Made by a program: the position numbers and the translations under genes. Shown here one piece after another: positions 1 through 6,881 of a DNA stretch of 18,580 nucleotides (position 1 is its first letter; the number at the start of each line of letters is the position of its first letter). The notes under the pieces were generated by a model. The model made no database searches. It was not told the DNA's origin and saw nothing but the letters and a program-made list of their open reading frames with translations. Location: the NCBI GenBank assembly GCA_030037185.1, contig JASHRR010001483.1:1-18580 (forward strand), in the 5' to 3' direction. The DNA is from Xanthobacteraceae bacterium. Lineage in GTDB: Bacteria; Pseudomonadota; Alphaproteobacteria; Rhizobiales; Xanthobacteraceae.

Positions 1-308
1 CACAGCGTCGAAGTGCCCGCGGGTCCGCCGCCCGGCGGCTGCTCGCTGCCCCACCGGCCAAGCCGGCTGCGGCGCGTGGCAAGGCAGCCAAGTTTGGAAT
101 CAAACCTGAAACCAAGCCCGACACCAAGTCTCAGGCGCGGCCTGCCAAAACGCCGATACAGCCTGCGGGCGCGAGGCGTGACAAAAAAAGCGCCAAGGCC
201 GGAATTAAGGTGGTCGTCAAGCGAGGCGGCACGGGTCCGACCAAACCGGACCGGCCAAGGGGCGGAAAACCCGGCCCGGGCGCAAAGAAACCGGGACGGA
301 GAGGTTGA
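1..308 (+). CDS. 3' end of an upstream gene with a Lys/Pro/Arg-rich C-terminal tail (possibly adenylate kinase)
   Basis: One plus-strand frame is open from the left edge to a TGA at 306-308. From about position 54 it encodes a low-complexity tail rich in lysine, proline, arginine, alanine and glycine, with phrases such as KPAAARGKAAKFGIKPETK and GGKPGPGAKKPGRRG. No folded domain is visible because the body of the protein lies outside the window. In alphaproteobacteria the gene just upstream of rpsM is usually adk, after secY, and some rhizobial adenylate kinases seem to carry basic tails, so adk is the first guess, from context only. A K/R-rich tail of this type also occurs on RNA-binding proteins and pseudouridine synthases. 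A second frame (13-318) is also open across the same stretch, but its translation looks less like a natural basic tail. Confidence 0.4.
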   Translation, partial: QRRSARGSAARRLLAAPPAKPAAARGKAAKFGIKPETKPDTKSQARPAKTPIQPAGARRDKKSAKAGIKVVVKRGGTGPTKPDRPRGGKPGPGAKKPGRRG

Positions 309-535
309 CGGATCATGATCGAGACCGTAAATACTCCCCGCTCAGTCCAAGAATTCGTCAACGACGCCAAACCCTGGTTTGAGGGAAGCGTCGCGTTCGT
401 GCTTATGCGGGGCTAATCATCTTGGATGCGCCCTGCCCCCTTGCCGGGCGAGGGCGGGGGCAGATGCGAGTGGAGGCCCTCCCTGCCGCCGCGTGGGGGG
501 GTACGACGCGAAAGTCGGCAACAGGAGTAACGGCC
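309..535. other. Intergenic region upstream of rpsM holding GC-rich inverted repeats
   Basis: This stretch separates the upstream gene from rpsM. It contains a perfect 8-base inverted repeat, CTGCCCCC (433-440) with GGGGGCAG (456-463), around a GC-rich 15-base loop. Further G/C-rich sequence follows up to the Shine-Dalgarno AGGAG at 523-527. The repeat resembles the extragenic palindromes common between genes in Bradyrhizobium-like genomes; this comparison is from memory. A possible 33-codon open frame at 315-416 is described under findings. I see no convincing promoter. Confidence 0.5.
433..463. repeat. Extragenic palindrome (8-base perfect stem)
   Basis: CTGCCCCC at 433-440 pairs perfectly with GGGGGCAG at 456-463. 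It lies about 75 bases before the rpsM start, inside an operon, with no T-run after it, so it is not a typical intrinsic terminator. It more likely represents a dispersed palindromic element or an mRNA structure in the rpsM leader. Confidence 0.45.
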
Positions 536-904
536 TTGGCCCGTATCGCTGGTGTTAATATTCCGACCAACAAGCGGGTCCTGATCGGGCTCCAGTATAT
601 TCACGGCATTGGTCCAGCGAAATCGCGGGAGATCATCACAAAAGTCGGGATTGCGGACCAGAAGCGCGTATTTCAGCTCACGGACCAGGAGGTTCTGCAA
701 ATCCGCGAGGTGATTGATCGCGACTACCTTGTCGAGGGCGATCTGCGGCGCGAGACGGCGATGAACATCAAACGGCTGATGGACCTCGGTTGCTACCGCG
801 GTCTGCGCCACCGGCGCGGCCTGCCGGTTCGCGGCCAGCGCACCCACACCAATGCGCGGACCCGCAAAGGTCCAGCAAAGGCGATCGCCGGCAAGAAGAA
901 GTGA
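536..904 (+). CDS. rpsM: 30S ribosomal protein S13
   Basis: S13 sits in the head of the small ribosomal subunit and contacts the P-site tRNA and the subunit bridges. From the TTG at 536 the product is 122 residues, the usual length. It starts [14 protein letters not shown] after the initiator, the conserved S13 N-terminus, and contains [13 protein letters not shown] (helix-two-turns-helix region) and the basic tail [19 protein letters not shown]. The TTG start is chosen because the S13 homology begins exactly there and AGGAG (523-527) lies 8 bases upstream. The longer frame from 422 would add 38 residues translated from repeat sequence. It is followed by rpsK after 45 bases and is the first gene here of the rpsM-rpsK-rpoA-rplQ group. 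The unusual start codon may lower its initiation rate. Confidence 0.97.
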   Translation: MARIAGVNIPTNKRVLIGLQYIHGIGPAKSREIITKVGIADQKRVFQLTDQEVLQIREVIDRDYLVEGDLRRETAMNIKRLMDLGCYRGLRHRRGLPVRGQRTHTNARTRKGPAKAIAGKKK

Positions 905-949
905 TTTGCGAGTGAGGCTCGCTAGCTGCGGGTCGCGAAAGGGTCGAGA

Positions 950-1339
950 ATGGCTAAGGAAGCTGTCCGCGTCCGGCGTCGGGAACGCAAAAACATTGCC
1001 TCTGGCGTTGCCCACGTGAACGCGTCGTTCAATAACACGATGATTACGATTACCGATGCCCAGGGCAATGCCATCGCCTGGTCGTCTGCCGGGACGATGG
1101 GCTTCAAGGGGTCGCGGAAATCGACGCCTTACGCCGCTCAGGTGGCTGGCGAGGATGTCGCGCGCAAGGCGCAGGAGCACGGCATGCGTACGCTTGAAGT
1201 GGAGGTCGCTGGTCCGGGCTCGGGTCGCGAATCCGCATTACGTGCTTTGCAGGCGGCTGGCTTTACCATTACGTCGATCCGCGACGTGACGCCGATCCCG
1301 CATAACGGTTGTCGGCCGCGCAAGCGCCGGCGCGTGTAG
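950..1339 (+). CDS. rpsK: 30S ribosomal protein S11
   Basis: S11 binds 16S rRNA on the platform of the small subunit near the E site. The 129-residue product matches the family length. It shows [19 protein letters not shown] near residues 23-41, [21 protein letters not shown], and the C-terminal signature [21 protein letters not shown]. The ATG at 950 is preceded by AAAGGG at 938-943. It lies 45 bases after rpsM and 91 bases before rpoA, so the three genes are very probably co-transcribed. A small GCGAG/CTCGC hairpin (908-922) lies in the gap upstream. Confidence 0.97.
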   Translation: MAKEAVRVRRRERKNIASGVAHVNASFNNTMITITDAQGNAIAWSSAGTMGFKGSRKSTPYAAQVAGEDVARKAQEHGMRTLEVEVAGPGSGRESALRALQAAGFTITSIRDVTPIPHNGCRPRKRRRV

Positions 1340-1430
1340 TTTAGGTTCGGCCGGCATTTTCGCGCCACGCCGAAATTTTTCCCGTGAAGCAGCGCTGGTT
1401 GCGCCAAGAACGCGCGCGCTGCTCAACGCG

Positions 1431-2465
1431 ATGGGTGACGAAGTGACAATCCAGAAGAACTGGCAGGAACTGATACGACCGAACAAGCTCCACGTCACGC
1501 CGGGGCCGGATCCGAAGTGTTCTGCCACGGTGGTGGCCGAGCCTCTCGAACGCGGCTTTGGATTGACGCTCGGCAACGCGCTGCGGCGTATCCTGCTGTC
1601 GTCTCTGCAGGGCGCGGCCGTGCAGTCGGTGCACATCGACGGCGTCCTCCACGAATTTTCATCCATCGCCGGCGTGCGCGAGGACGTGACCGACATCATC
1701 CTTAACATCAAGGACATCGCCATCAAGATGCAGGGCGATGGCCCAAAGCGCATGGTCGTCAAGAAAACCGGCCCGACGCTCGTCACCGCAGGCGACATCC
1801 AGACCGTCGGCGACATCGTCATTCTCAACCCGGACCTGATGCTGTGTCATCTCGATGAGGGCGCCGAGATCCGGATGGAATTCACCGTCAATACCGGCAA
1901 AGGCTATGTGCCGTCCGAGCGCAATCGGCCAGAGGATGCGCCGATCGGGTTGATCCCGGTCGACAGCCTGTATTCGCCCGTAAAGAAGGTGTCCTACCGG
2001 GTCGAGAACACCCGCGAGGGACAGATTCTCGACTACGACAAGCTTACGCTGCAGATCGAGACCAATGGAGCGGTCACGCCCGAAGACGCGCTCGCCTACG
2101 CGGCACGCATTCTCCAGGATCAGCTCAACGTGTTCGTCAATTTCGAGGAGCCCCGCAAGGAAGTTGGCATCACCGAGGCCATTCCGGATCTTGCCTTCAA
2201 CCCTGCCTTTCTCAAGAAAGTCGACGAACTTGAGCTGTCGGTGCGCTCCGCCAATTGTCTCAAGAACGACAACATCGTTTACATCGGCGATCTTGTCCAG
2301 AAGACCGAGGGTGAAATGCTTCGAACCCCGAATTTCGGCCGCAAGTCGCTCAACGAGATCAAGGAGGTGCTTGCGCAGATGGGTCTCCATCTCGGCATGG
2401 AGGTGCCCGGCTGGCCGCCCGAGAATATCGACGAGCTCGCCAAGCGGTTCGAAGATCATTATTAA
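1431..2465 (+). CDS. rpoA: DNA-directed RNA polymerase subunit alpha
   Basis: The alpha subunit dimerises to nucleate core RNA polymerase assembly, and its C-terminal domain binds activators and UP elements. The product is 344 residues from ATG 1431. The N-terminal domain contains [23 protein letters not shown] and [20 protein letters not shown]. The C-terminal domain contains [15 protein letters not shown] and [16 protein letters not shown], followed by the rhizobial ending [18 protein letters not shown]. The start is uncertain: ATG 1431 has no clear Shine-Dalgarno sequence, while GTG 1443 gives [16 protein letters not shown], the N-terminus I recall for several relatives. Either choice leaves all domains intact. 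It follows rpsK in the usual order, 115 bases before rplQ. Confidence 0.97.
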   Translation: MGDEVTIQKNWQELIRPNKLHVTPGPDPKCSATVVAEPLERGFGLTLGNALRRILLSSLQGAAVQSVHIDGVLHEFSSIAGVREDVTDIILNIKDIAIKMQGDGPKRMVVKKTGPTLVTAGDIQTVGDIVILNPDLMLCHLDEGAEIRMEFTVNTGKGYVPSERNRPEDAPIGLIPVDSLYSPVKKVSYRVENTREGQILDYDKLTLQIETNGAVTPEDALAYAARILQDQLNVFVNFEEPRKEVGITEAIPDLAFNPAFLKKVDELELSVRSANCLKNDNIVYIGDLVQKTEGEMLRTPNFGRKSLNEIKEVLAQMGLHLGMEVPGWPPENIDELAKRFEDHY

Positions 2466-2502
2466 GGTTTGGTCGAAGTCGAATCGTCTGGTCTGGAGTC
2501 AT

Positions 2503-2546
2503 TGCCGGGCTCGTCCCGGCACCCGCGATGCCGGCGACCGGGCATG
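2503..2546. repeat. Tandem hairpins in the rpoA-rplQ spacer (extragenic palindrome)
   Basis: TGCCGGG (2503-2509) and CCCGGCA (2515-2521) form a perfect 7-base stem with a 5-base loop. A second, weaker ATGCC/GGCAT stem follows immediately. The core resembles a TGCCGGGCTN-ACCCGGCA motif common between genes of Bradyrhizobium-type genomes (recalled, not searched). Being inside an operon and lacking a T-run, it is unlikely to terminate transcription but could attenuate it or shape mRNA processing. Confidence 0.5.
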
Positions 2547-2580
2547 CGGAGGTCGTTTAGGAAAAAGCGGAGCAACGGCG

Positions 2581-3006
2581 ATGCGTCACGGTAAGGTTTA
2601 TCGCAAGTTCAATCGCACCGCCGAGCATCGTCGGGCCATGTTCGCCAATATGTGTGCTGCGCTCATCAAGCATGAGCAGATCGTGACGACGTTGCCAAAA
2701 GCCAAGGACCTGCGCCCGGTTGTCGAAAAGCTGGTGACCCTGGGCAAACGGGGCGGCCTTCATGCGCGCCGTCAGGCAATCGCAGAGCTTCGCGATGTCG
2801 GGATGGTGAAGAAACTGTTCGACGTGCTGGGCCCCCGCTACAAGGATCGCAATGGCGGCTACACCCGCATCGTCAAGGCCGGCTTCCGCTATGGCGACAA
2901 TGCCCCAGTGGCGGTGATCGAATTCGTCGACCGCGACGTTGCGGCCAAGGGCCTCGATTCAGGCCAGTCTCAGGAACAGGCCGCGCAAGCGCCGGCCGCC
3001 GCGTAA
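2581..3006 (+). CDS. rplQ: 50S ribosomal protein L17
   Basis: L17 is a large-subunit protein near the exit tunnel. The 141-residue product begins [20 protein letters not shown], the diagnostic L17 N-terminus, and continues with [20 protein letters not shown] and the C-terminal core [22 protein letters not shown] 20-residue tail rich in Gln and Ala (from about residue 121) follows the core, as in many alphaproteobacterial L17 proteins. The ATG at 2581 is chosen because homology starts there and GGAG (2569-2572) lies 8 bases upstream. The same frame is open back to 2065, but that part overlaps rpoA out of frame. It closes the ribosomal operon; the next gene is convergent. Confidence 0.96.
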   Translation: MRHGKVYRKFNRTAEHRRAMFANMCAALIKHEQIVTTLPKAKDLRPVVEKLVTLGKRGGLHARRQAIAELRDVGMVKKLFDVLGPRYKDRNGGYTRIVKAGFRYGDNAPVAVIEFVDRDVAAKGLDSGQSQEQAAQAPAAA

Positions 3007-3016
3007 TCCTGGCAGC

Positions 3017-3050
3017 GCGGGCGTCACCCGCAAGTCCGGCGGGGCCGGAC
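3017..3050. terminator. Two consecutive short hairpins after rplQ, possible terminator region
   Basis: GCGGG/CCCGC (3017-3031) and GTCCGG/CCGGAC (3034-3050, 6-base perfect stem, 5-base loop) follow the rplQ stop within 45 bases. No T-run follows, so intrinsic termination is doubtful. The position between convergent genes makes a transcript-end or RNA-stabilising structure plausible. Confidence 0.3.
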
Positions 3051-3150
3051 AATCTATCGCGTGAGTTCGGCCGGATCGCGTCGCCCGGGGCCGGCGGCGC
3101 CTAGCGGCTCGCGCACAAACGCCGTCGCCGGACGACGCCGCCCCGTCTGA

Positions 3151-4647
3151 TCACTTCGTCAGCTCGGCACGCTGGTTGCCCGGCGTCACTTCGAAAGCGA
3201 AGTGGAAGGCCGGCAGGTCCTCGCCCGGATGGTCGTCCGCGAAGGTCAGCTGCGGGATGCGGAAATTGTTGGGCCGCGTCTCGGCGCCTTTGTAGATGCC
3301 AGGATAAAGATCGATGTAGTGCATGCCGGGCGCGCCGGTCGCCCGCATGATGATCTCGACATCGCCCTGGCTGTTGAAGGCGCAAACATAGCCCGTATAA
3401 TTATTATCATAGACCAAGTGATAGATATTGGCGGTCTCGGTCCAGCCGACGCCTTTGAGATGGATCGTGAAGGTCGTCCCGGCCGGTCCGCGGGTGACGT
3501 CCATAGGCAATGCGGTCGGCTTGATCCAGTGAGACCCGATCTTTTTCCTGCCGCCAATATCGATCCACAGACCGTGGGGGCCGCCGAGATCGTCCGGCGT
3601 CGCAAAACGGAATTCGGCGCGTCCCGCGCTGTCGGCCGTGCTTTGTGCGATGGCCTTGGAGTCTTCCTCCCAGCCCTGGCCGGTCATGCGGTTGCCGACC
3701 ACCCGCGACCAGTTGAGCTGGTAGCTCTTGCCGGGGTCCAAGCCTTCCCCGCGCACCAAAACTGGCTCGCCGACGCCGGAGAATGGAGGCGTTGACGCAA
3801 GCTCGCCCTGCGGCGGCAGCCTGCGCACGATCGTCTGCGCCTGCTGGGTCAGTGGTGCCGGCATCACCGGCGGGCCGCCCGTAACGGTGAACTGAAACGC
3901 AAAGCGCGGCCGGCCCGGCGCCGGATTCTGTTCGGGGTTACGATAGGGAAACGTCAACTCGCCGTGCATCACTTCGATGACGTGGATGCCCGGCCCCCCG
4001 GTCGCCGGTATCGTGAAGCTCGCCGCCCCCCTTGTGGTGACCGCTGAAATCCAGCCGGTGAAGTTGTTGTCGTAGATCACATCCCAGGAGTTATAGAGCG
4101 AGCGATAGCCGATACCTTTGACGTCGATTTTGATCGGCGTGCCCGGCGGCCCGCTCTTTGGCGAAATGTCCACCGTCATGTCAAGGTTGAAGCCCACATG
4201 GGTCAACTGGCGTGAGCCCTGCTGCAGCACGATGTCATGCAGGAAGCCGTAATCGTCGGGCGCGATGAACTTCACCGACAAGCGCCCCGATTGATCGCTT
4301 CTGGTTTTGGCGATCTCGTAGGCGACCGGCGTGAACTCCCGCCCGTGATACTCGGCCTCGGTCACTTGCCAGGCGCCGGTGGCAGTGGTCCACACCAGCT
4401 GGAATTCCTGGTTTGGCGGCAGGCCCTCGGCCGAAAGCGTGACCGCCGCCCCGGCCGGGGCGCGCGCCGGAGACGCCTCAAGCCTCCCGACATAGCCGTT
4501 CGAGGGCTCAGCGACTTGGACTTCCGGGCCAAGGGCCGTTGCGGGGGCCGCGGCCGCCGGCGTTTGGGACATCAGCGCCAACGACACAGCAGCAGGCAAC
4601 ATCAGCGCGCACGACAATCCGGCCAGCCGGCCGCCGCCACAGCCCAT
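3151..4647 (-). CDS. Exported protein with two internally repeated Ig-like units, function unknown
   Basis: The 498-residue product starts with a hydrophobic segment ending in small residues (about 10-36), read as a signal peptide. The rest is an internal duplication. Unit 1 (about 66-230) and unit 2 (about 293-455) share SGR/AGR (120, 341), PDD (130, 351), GT (169, 390), KG(I/V)G (177, 398), YDNN(F/Y)TG (192, 413) and ATG(G/A)PG(I/M)H (215, 436), all at a constant offset of 221 residues. An earlier EGL..(N/G)..(F/Y)QL match is offset by 227, so one loop differs in length. The alternating hydrophobic pattern with Gly/Pro turns suggests beta-sandwich (Ig or IPT-like) folds. I recognise no catalytic motif. 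The ATG at 4647 has AAGGGG upstream, and the gene starts 19 bases after the 162-residue exported protein, so the two form an operon. A periplasmic or surface structural or binding role is inference. Confidence 0.75.
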   Translation of the reverse strand: MGCGGGRLAGLSCALMLPAAVSLALMSQTPAAAAPATALGPEVQVAEPSNGYVGRLEASPARAPAGAAVTLSAEGLPPNQEFQLVWTTATGAWQVTEAEYHGREFTPVAYEIAKTRSDQSGRLSVKFIAPDDYGFLHDIVLQQGSRQLTHVGFNLDMTVDISPKSGPPGTPIKIDVKGIGYRSLYNSWDVIYDNNFTGWISAVTTRGAASFTIPATGGPGIHVIEVMHGELTFPYRNPEQNPAPGRPRFAFQFTVTGGPPVMPAPLTQQAQTIVRRLPPQGELASTPPFSGVGEPVLVRGEGLDPGKSYQLNWSRVVGNRMTGQGWEEDSKAIAQSTADSAGRAEFRFATPDDLGGPHGLWIDIGGRKKIGSHWIKPTALPMDVTRGPAGTTFTIHLKGVGWTETANIYHLVYDNNYTGYVCAFNSQGDVEIIMRATGAPGMHYIDLYPGIYKGAETRPNNFRIPQLTFADDHPGEDLPAFHFAFEVTPGNQRAELTK

Positions 4648-4666
4648 GGAGCACCCCTTTAGAGCG

Positions 4667-5155
4667 TTAGTTTTTCTTCATCTCCGGTTCGCCGGCAACC
4701 ACCATCAATTCGGTGGTCGGGCGATTGAACGGCTTCCATTCCACCGTGGCGCCGTCATTCATGGTCGCAATCACCTTGTAGCCGACGGTGCCGGTCGGGT
4801 GGTCCTTCGGGATGGTCCAGAACAGCGACCAGAAATAATCGGTCGGCGGATTGCCATGCGACTTGAAGCCGGCCGGCAGCCTCTGGCCATTGCCGAGCTC
4901 CACCACCACGCTCTTGAGCACCTTGTCGTCGGCAACCTCGCCATTCGGCTGAAGTACGCGGATACGGAATGCGACCGCCTCGCCGGCCTTGTACTGATTA
5001 ACCAGCACGCAGAATGGTCCGGCCTGGTTGGGCAGCGCATGGCGCACGATATCGCCCTCGAAGAACAATTTCTTCGCCTGCTGAGCCTGCGCTCCCGAGG
5101 CGAAACCGAGCGTCGCGACGGCCAATGCGATGACTGAGACTGAGATGCTTTTCAT
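4667..5155 (-). CDS. Small exported protein, probable partner of the Ig-like repeat protein
   Basis: The start at 5155 gives 162 residues beginning MKSISVSVIALAVATLGFAS, with a clear signal peptide probably cleaved after AQA (residues 22-24). The longer frame from 5296 would put 47 charged residues before it, and the 5155 ATG has GGAAAGGG upstream. The mature part is beta-rich by pattern: FFEGDIVRH (31-39), a single Cys at 49, FRIRVLQPNGEVADDKVLK (63-81), DYFWSLFWTIPKDHPTG (106-122) and YKVIATMNDGATVEW (126-140). These strand-turn patterns suggest one Ig-like sandwich, perhaps distantly related to the units of the downstream protein, but I cannot show homology by eye. It is the first gene of a two-gene minus-strand operon between rplQ and the Do protease. 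Confidence 0.75.
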   Translation of the reverse strand: MKSISVSVIALAVATLGFASGAQAQQAKKLFFEGDIVRHALPNQAGPFCVLVNQYKAGEAVAFRIRVLQPNGEVADDKVLKSVVVELGNGQRLPAGFKSHGNPPTDYFWSLFWTIPKDHPTGTVGYKVIATMNDGATVEWKPFNRPTTELMVVAGEPEMKKN

Positions 5156-5498
5156 TTGTGGGCGCCCTTTCCAACCTGACGTGGACTTATCAAGATGCGT
5201 TCGCATTATTATTAAGCCCAACATAGCGGCTTTTTCGTCAGGCCGAAAGGGGGGTTTCACCCGATTCCCGTGCGGTCGTGCCGGGACGCTGGGCAACGAA
5301 AGGGCGTCGGGCGGCGCCTCCTCGCAGGCCAGGGCGCGCCGCTTGACCCCTGCACGGCCCGGTGCGGCGACGCGCGGACGCTTGCCGACGCTCCTGCTAG
5401 CGCCCGCACTTCACGTCCCCTATCCTGCACTCTATATAGATTCGACGGCTGCTCGATATTTTCGACCGTCCGACCGCTATCGATTCGGAGCTGTCTTT
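5156..5498. other. Divergent intergenic region between the exported-protein operon and the Do protease
   Basis: The 343-base spacer separates divergent genes, so it must hold both promoters. The right half contains the candidate plus-strand promoter listed separately. The left part (about 5185-5230) is locally AT-rich, as expected for a minus-strand promoter, but I cannot choose convincing -35/-10 boxes there. The plus-strand reading frame through this region is open but has no domain or suitable start. Confidence 0.5.
5410..5438 (+). promoter_or_regulatory. Candidate housekeeping-sigma promoter for the Do protease-rarA operon
   Basis: TTCACG (5410-5415) and TATATA (5433-5438) are separated by exactly 17 bases; CTATAT (5432-5437) also fits the alphaproteobacterial -10 consensus. 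Transcription would start near 5445, leaving a leader of about 55 bases before the ATG at 5499 with GGAG at 5487-5490. Each box matches 4 of 6 consensus bases, so this is a reasonable prediction only. Confidence 0.45.
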
Positions 5499-6881
5499 AT
5501 GATGTCCCGTCTGGCTGCAAGCCTTTTGGTCATTCTCGCCGCCGCACCGGCGATGGGTCAGTCCGTGCGCGTGCCCTCCTCCGCCGCCGAGATCACGCTC
5601 TCGTTTGCGCCGGTGGTGAAGCGGGTGGCGCCTGCGGTGGTGAATGTCTACGCCGCGCGGGTGATCGAGAATCGCTTCCCGATGTTCGACGATCCGATCT
5701 TTCGGCGCTTCTTCGGCAGCAGCCCACGCGAGCAGATCCAGCGCTCGCTCGGCTCCGGCGTGATTGTCGATCCGGCCGGCCTTGTGGTGACGAACTTTCA
5801 CGTGATCGAAAATGCCGACCAGGTCAAGGTTTCGCTTGCCGATAAGCGCGAGTTCGAGGCCGACATCGTGCTCAAGGATCAGCATGCCGATCTCGCGGTG
5901 TTGCGGCTCAAGGACGCCCACGAGCGTTTTGCCGCGATCGAACTCGGCGATTCGGATGCTCTTGAGGTCGGAGACCTCGTGCTGGCGCTTGGCAATCCGT
6001 TCGGCGTCGGCCAGACCGTGACCCACGGCATCGTGTCGGCGGTGGCGCGGACCCAGGTCGGCATCACCGATTACCAGTTTTTTATCCAGACCGACGCTGC
6101 CATCAATCCGGGCAATTCCGGCGGGGCGCTGGTCGATCTCAGCGGCCGTCTGCTTGGCATCAATACGGCGATTTTCTCCCGCTCCGGCGGCTCCCAGGGG
6201 ATTGGCTTTGCCATTCCCGTCAACATGGTGCGCGGCGTGATCGCTTCCGCCCAGGGCGGCAGCGCCGTCGTGCGGCGGCCGTGGCTTGGCGCCAAGCTGC
6301 AAGCGGTCACGCCGGAGATCGCGGAAAGCCTCAACCTCAAACGGCCGGTCGGCGCTTTGGTGTCGAGCGTCGCCGCCAGAAGCCCGGCTGCCCGCGCCGG
6401 AATGCGTACCGGCGATCTCGTGGTCTCGGTGGACGGCCAGGATATCGACGACGTCAATGCCTTCGACTATCGCTTTGCCACCAAGCCGTTAGGCGGGCTC
6501 GCCCAGATCGGGGTGGTGCGCGGCGGGCGGCCGCTGAGGCTCGCGGTGGCGCTCGAATCGGCGCCCGACATCGAGCGCGACGAAACCCTCATCAAGGTGC
6601 GCTCGCCGCTTCTCGGCGCCAAGGTCGCGAACCTGTCGCCCGCGCTTGCCGACCAGTTGCGGATGGACATGGACTCAAAAGGCGTCGTCGTCACCGATGT
6701 CGAAAACGGATCGGCGGCACAGAGCTTCGGCCTTCAGAAAGGCGACATCGTGCTCAGCGTCAACAACGCCAAAATCGAGAGCACGCAGGACTTGGTGCGC
6801 ACCCTGAGCCAGCCGAGCCGGTTGTGGCGGCTCACAATCCAACGCGGCGGACAGCAGATTTCCGCCGTTTTCAGCGGATGA
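5499..6881 (+). CDS. Do-family (DegP/DegQ-type) periplasmic serine endoprotease
   Basis: Do-family proteases degrade or chaperone misfolded envelope proteins in the periplasm. The 460-residue product has a signal peptide (about 1-20, ending AMGQS) and a trypsin-like domain. Its triad is visible as His101 (TNFHVIE), Asp131 (HADLAVL) and Ser207 (INPGNSGG). Two PDZ domains follow, at about 258-355 (PWLGAKLQ, then GMRTGDLVVSVDGQDI) and 367-455 (GVVVTDVENGSAAQ, then GLQKGDIVLSVNN). The ATG at 5499 is chosen for its signal peptide and the GGAG 8 bases upstream; the ATG at 5502 is a near-equivalent. The stop overlaps the start of rarA (ATGA), indicating translational coupling. This protease following rplQ and preceding rarA is an order I recall from Bradyrhizobiaceae. 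DegQ versus DegP cannot be decided from sequence alone. Confidence 0.94.
   Translation: MMSRLAASLLVILAAAPAMGQSVRVPSSAAEITLSFAPVVKRVAPAVVNVYAARVIENRFPMFDDPIFRRFFGSSPREQIQRSLGSGVIVDPAGLVVTNFHVIENADQVKVSLADKREFEADIVLKDQHADLAVLRLKDAHERFAAIELGDSDALEVGDLVLALGNPFGVGQTVTHGIVSAVARTQVGITDYQFFIQTDAAINPGNSGGALVDLSGRLLGINTAIFSRSGGSQGIGFAIPVNMVRGVIASAQGGSAVVRRPWLGAKLQAVTPEIAESLNLKRPVGALVSSVAARSPAARAGMRTGDLVVSVDGQDIDDVNAFDYRFATKPLGGLAQIGVVRGGRPLRLAVALESAPDIERDETLIKVRSPLLGAKVANLSPALADQLRMDMDSKGVVVTDVENGSAAQSFGLQKGDIVLSVNNAKIESTQDLVRTLSQPSRLWRLTIQRGGQQISAVFSG

Noticed and set aside
422..535. N-terminal extension of S13 from the ATG at 422
   Set aside because: The 38 extra residues are encoded by the palindromic repeat, are absent from S13, and the Shine-Dalgarno sits before TTG 536.
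413..1180. Minus-strand open frame of 255 codons opposite rpsM and rpsK
   Set aside because: It is antisense to two certain ribosomal protein genes, and its C-terminus ([12 protein letters not shown]) is translated extragenic repeat.
5156..5296. 47-residue N-terminal extension of the small exported protein from 5296
   Set aside because: It would bury the signal peptide behind a charged segment, and a ribosome-binding site lies just before the ATG at 5155.
5130..5498. N-terminal extension of the Do protease from 5130
   Set aside because: The 123 extra residues precede a clear signal peptide, overlap a divergent promoter region and lack homology; the GGAG site marks the start at 5499.
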